The notes beneath the pieces were generated by a model, which was not told the origin of the DNA, ran no database searches, and was given only the letters and a program-made list of their open reading frames with translations. Source: Treponema sp. UBA3862 (GTDB lineage Bacteria > Spirochaetota > Spirochaetia > Treponematales > Treponemataceae). Taken from it: a stretch of 43,349 nucleotides of DNA. Below, one piece after another: positions 40,713 to 43,349 of the stretch. The first letter of the stretch is position 1. Each line of letters opens with the position of its first letter. Made by a program: the position numbers and the translations under genes. The DNA is taken from positions 1 through 43,349 of the forward strand of contig DGGY01000002.1 in the NCBI GenBank assembly GCA_002392405.1, written 5' to 3'.

Positions 40713-42434
40713 ATGAAAATTAACGGTTCTCAGATTGTAATTGAATGTTTGGTTGAACAGGGGGTTGATACAGTTTTCGGATATCCCGGCGGAAACATTC
40801 TAAACATTTATGATGCACTTTATAAAAATGCAGACCGCATTAATCATATTTTAACTGCACACGAACAGGGAGCAGCTCATGCTGCTGACGGCTATGCACG
40901 TTCAACCGGAAAAGTTGGTGTCTGCATGGCAACTTCAGGTCCTGGGGCAACAAACCTTGTAACAGGGATTGCTACTGCCTACATGGACAGTGTTCCTCTC
41001 GTTGCAATTACCTGTAACGTTGGAACTCCTCTTTTAGGAAAAGATACTTTCCAGGAAATCGATATTACAGGCGTTACTCTTCCGATTACAAAACACAACT
41101 TTATGGTAAAACGCGTTGAAGACCTTGCTGATGTTTTCCGTCAGGCTTTTATCATTGCAAAGTCAGGCCGTCCGGGTCCTGTTCTTATTGATATTCCAAA
41201 AGATATTACTGCAAAGGAATGTGAGTTTACTCCTCTTGCAAAAGGTGATGACGGAGCCGCCACTCTTGTAGGTAATAATTCTAATTTCAAGCGCGTAATG
41301 ACTGTTGCTGTTCCTTCAGATGAAGAAATTCAGGCCACGGCAGATATAATCAATAATTCACAGCGCCCTGTAATCTATGCAGGCGGCGGAATTAAAATTT
41401 CAGGGGCAGAAAAAGAACTCCTTGAACTCGCAGAAAAAGCAAATATTCCTGTTGCAGAAAGTCTGATGGGACGCGATGTTTTCCCTGCAAATCATCCTCT
41501 TTGTACCTGGATGGTAGGAATGCACGGAACAAGAGCCAGCAATATGGCCGTAACTGAAAGTGACCTTGTTTTAGCCCTGGGTTCACGTTTTTCTGACCGC
41601 GTAATCGGAAATCCAAAGACTTTTGCAGAACATGCAACTGTTTTTCATATTGATATTGATCCTGCTGAAATCAATAAAAACATTCCGGCTGGCGGACAGC
41701 TTGTTGGAGACTTAAAGGCAATCCTTAAGAGACTTCTTCCGCTTATTAAAAAGAACGCTCATTCTGACTGGCTTAAAAAAGTAAATGAATGGAAAAAAGA
41801 AGTTCCTGCAGTTTACAGTGAAGTTAAACCTCACTCAGTAAATCCTAAATTCATGCTTGAAACCGTTCATAAATATGCCGGGGATGAGACTTTTGTTACA
41901 ACAGAAGTAGGTGAACACCAGATGTGGACTGCCCAGTTCTATCCTTTTGCAAAACCGAGAACATTCCTTACTTCAGGCGGTCTTGGAACAATGGGGTATG
42001 GAACCGGTGCTGCCATGGGTGCACAGATTGCAAATCCTAAGGGCAGGGTTGTTCACATTGCAGGTGACGGTTCTTTCCGCATGAACTGCAACGAACTTTG
42101 TACAATTGCCCGCTATAATCTTCCGATTGTAATTGTTCTTGTTAATAATGGTACTCTCGGAAACGTACGCGTATGGCAGAAACTTTTCTACGAAAAACGC
42201 TACAGCCACACGACCCTTGACTTTGGTCCTGACTGGGCAAAACTTGCTGATGCATACGGAATCGGCTATGTAAAGGCAGAGAATAACGCAGAATTTGAAA
42301 AGGCCTTCTCAAAGGCTTTTGCAGAAAAGAAACCTTACATAGTTGATACTATTGTGGATATAGACGAAATGATTCTTCCGATGGCAATTCCGGGAAAACC
42401 GATTGACGATCAGATGATGAGCTGGGGTAACTAA
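40713..42434 (+). CDS. ilvB: Acetolactate synthase, large (catalytic) subunit, second copy
   Basis: 573 residues, full-length ThDP enzyme: catalytic Glu in ILTAHEQGAAHAADGYA, VCMATSGPGATNLVTGIATAYMDSVPLVAITC, and ThDP signature GDGSFRMNCNELCTIARYNLPIVIVLVNN followed by WQKLFYEKRYS. The MILPMAIPGKPIDDQM end is normal for anabolic enzymes. It is clearly divergent from the copy at 34915, so the two are old paralogues or were acquired separately. AGGAA precedes the ATG; upstream is a weak extended -10 (TGATTATAAA, 40661-40670) and no leader peptide or attenuator. argH follows after 4 bp, so this copy may be co-transcribed with arginine synthesis. Confidence 0.95.
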   Translation: MKINGSQIVIECLVEQGVDTVFGYPGGNILNIYDALYKNADRINHILTAHEQGAAHAADGYARSTGKVGVCMATSGPGATNLVTGIATAYMDSVPLVAITCNVGTPLLGKDTFQEIDITGVTLPITKHNFMVKRVEDLADVFRQAFIIAKSGRPGPVLIDIPKDITAKECEFTPLAKGDDGAATLVGNNSNFKRVMTVAVPSDEEIQATADIINNSQRPVIYAGGGIKISGAEKELLELAEKANIPVAESLMGRDVFPANHPLCTWMVGMHGTRASNMAVTESDLVLALGSRFSDRVIGNPKTFAEHATVFHIDIDPAEINKNIPAGGQLVGDLKAILKRLLPLIKKNAHSDWLKKVNEWKKEVPAVYSEVKPHSVNPKFMLETVHKYAGDETFVTTEVGEHQMWTAQFYPFAKPRTFLTSGGLGTMGYGTGAAMGAQIANPKGRVVHIAGDGSFRMNCNELCTIARYNLPIVIVLVNNGTLGNVRVWQKLFYEKRYSHTTLDFGPDWAKLADAYGIGYVKAENNAEFEKAFSKAFAEKKPYIVDTIVDIDEMILPMAIPGKPIDDQMMSWGN

Positions 42435-42438
42435 GAGA

Positions 42439-43349
42439 ATGGCAGAAAAAAAAGCACACGGAACAATTACAAAAGATAATCACGCTGCCCTGTGGCACGG
42501 ACGTTTTGCAGAAGGTCCTGATGCTGCTGCCGTAGAATTTGAAACTTCGATTCATGTTGACGAGCGCATGGCTCTTGATGACATTGCAGGCTCAAAAGCC
42601 CATGCTTCAATGCTCTGCGCCCAGGGAATCATTTCAGAAAAAGAAAATAAAGAAATCCAGGACGGGCTTGATTCAATCCGCTCTGACCTCGAAAAAGGCT
42701 CTCTTTCAATTGATTACAGCGCCGAAGACATTCATTCTTTTGTTGAAGCAACTTTGACAGACCGCATTGGTGAAGCCGGACGTAAACTTCATACAGGAAG
42801 AAGCCGCAATGATCAGATTGCCCTGGATGAACGCCTTTATCTCTGCCGTGTAATTCCTGAACTTCAGAAGTCCATTGCTTCCCTTATAAAAACTCTTGCA
42901 GACATTGCCTCAAAACATACTCATACCCTTTTGACAGGTTATACACACATGCAGCACGCGCAGCCGGGAACTTTAGCCCAGCATCTTCTTTCGTGGGCGT
43001 GGATGCTTGTGCGTGATTATGAAAGACTTTCCGACAGCTTAAAGCGCGTGCGTTTTTCTCCTCTTGGAAGCGGCGCTCTTGCAGGCTCAGACCTTCCGTT
43101 AAACCGCGAAATGGTTGCAGAGAAACTTGGCTTTGACGGAGTAACTCCTAATTCTCTCGACAGCGTTGCCGACAGGGATTACTGTATTGAGTTTACTTCT
43201 GATTTTGCTCTTTTACAGATGCATTTAAGCCGCATGAGTGAAGAAGTTGTATACTGGGCTACAACAGAGTTTGGTTTTATCGATTTGAGCGAAAAATGGT
43301 CTACAGGCTCTTCAATCATGCCGCAGAAAAAAAATCCTGATTTTGCAGA
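42439..43349 (+). CDS. argH: Argininosuccinate lyase, 3' end beyond the window
   Basis: First ~303 residues of an expected ~460; no stop before the window ends. Family blocks: LWHGRFAEGPDAAAVEFETSIHVDERM, ATLTDRIGEAGRKLHTGRSRNDQIALD, THMQHAQPGTLAQHLLSWAWMLVRD, PLGSGALAGSDLPLNRE, and the fumarase/aspartase-superfamily signature GSSIMPQKKNPDFA with the catalytic Ser loop. It splits argininosuccinate into arginine and fumarate. It starts 4 bp after the second ilvB copy (AAGAGA before the ATG), suggesting one transcript. Truncation is only by the window edge. Confidence 0.95.
   Translation, partial: MAEKKAHGTITKDNHAALWHGRFAEGPDAAAVEFETSIHVDERMALDDIAGSKAHASMLCAQGIISEKENKEIQDGLDSIRSDLEKGSLSIDYSAEDIHSFVEATLTDRIGEAGRKLHTGRSRNDQIALDERLYLCRVIPELQKSIASLIKTLADIASKHTHTLLTGYTHMQHAQPGTLAQHLLSWAWMLVRDYERLSDSLKRVRFSPLGSGALAGSDLPLNREMVAEKLGFDGVTPNSLDSVADRDYCIEFTSDFALLQMHLSRMSEEVVYWATTEFGFIDLSEKWSTGSSIMPQKKNPDFA

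Overview
The window reads as a low-to-moderate GC treponeme (Spirochaetota) chromosome, probably a host-associated commensal rather than the T. pallidum/T. denticola group. The main evidence is two tandem flaA genes for the spirochete periplasmic flagellar filament sheath next to fructose-bisphosphate aldolase, the division cluster mraZ-rsmH-ftsL-murF-ftsW-ftsQ-ftsA-ftsZ running on into xerC, dprA, topA, xerD and hslVU, and a BspA-type leucine-rich-repeat lipoprotein. The species cannot be named from sequence reading alone.

Layout. 1-9.4 kb: a degenerate OmpR-like regulator, nicotinate phosphoribosyltransferase and a CDF metal exporter on the minus strand, then a chemoreceptor, a family-3 glycosidase lipoprotein, an RNA m5C methyltransferase and a GAF/HD-GYP c-di-GMP phosphodiesterase on the plus strand. 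9.4-12 kb (minus): infC-rpmI-rplT followed by a coiled-coil protein, zapA and a YaiI-like protein. 12-15 kb: an orphan membrane protein, then a BspA-like lipoprotein gene bounded by IS3-family inverted ends, with a transposase C-terminal remnant still readable. 15-17.8 kb: fba divergent from the flaA pair. 17.9-34.6 kb: a putative PD-(D/E)XK-like protein, then the long division/DNA-processing/protease run. 34.6-34.9 kb: a tandem structured repeat. 34.9-43.3 kb: branched-chain amino-acid genes (ilvB and ilvD divergent, a second ilvB, argH cut by the window end) with an orphan ATP-grasp ligase and a small acidic protein between them.

Regulation is the most interesting part. The ilvB/ilvD divergent region has two back-to-back near-consensus promoters. 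The ilvB transcript encodes a 19-residue leader peptide with nine Val/Leu/Ile residues, followed by mutually exclusive antiterminator and terminator helices: a classical ribosome-coupled attenuator. Its leader peptide start lies exactly where transcription should start. The ilvD transcript starts with about 140 nt of dense secondary structure that I cannot assign to a known riboswitch class. The same leaderless geometry (-10 box, 6-7 nt, start codon, no Shine-Dalgarno) recurs at a glycosidase, a membrane protein, hslV and the ATP-grasp gene. mraZ has five AAGTGG boxes, four in a 10-bp ladder whose last copy contains the GTG start. flaA carries a perfect sigma-70 promoter followed by an exact sigma-28 -10 element. 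All functional calls come from motif recognition by eye; no database search was run.
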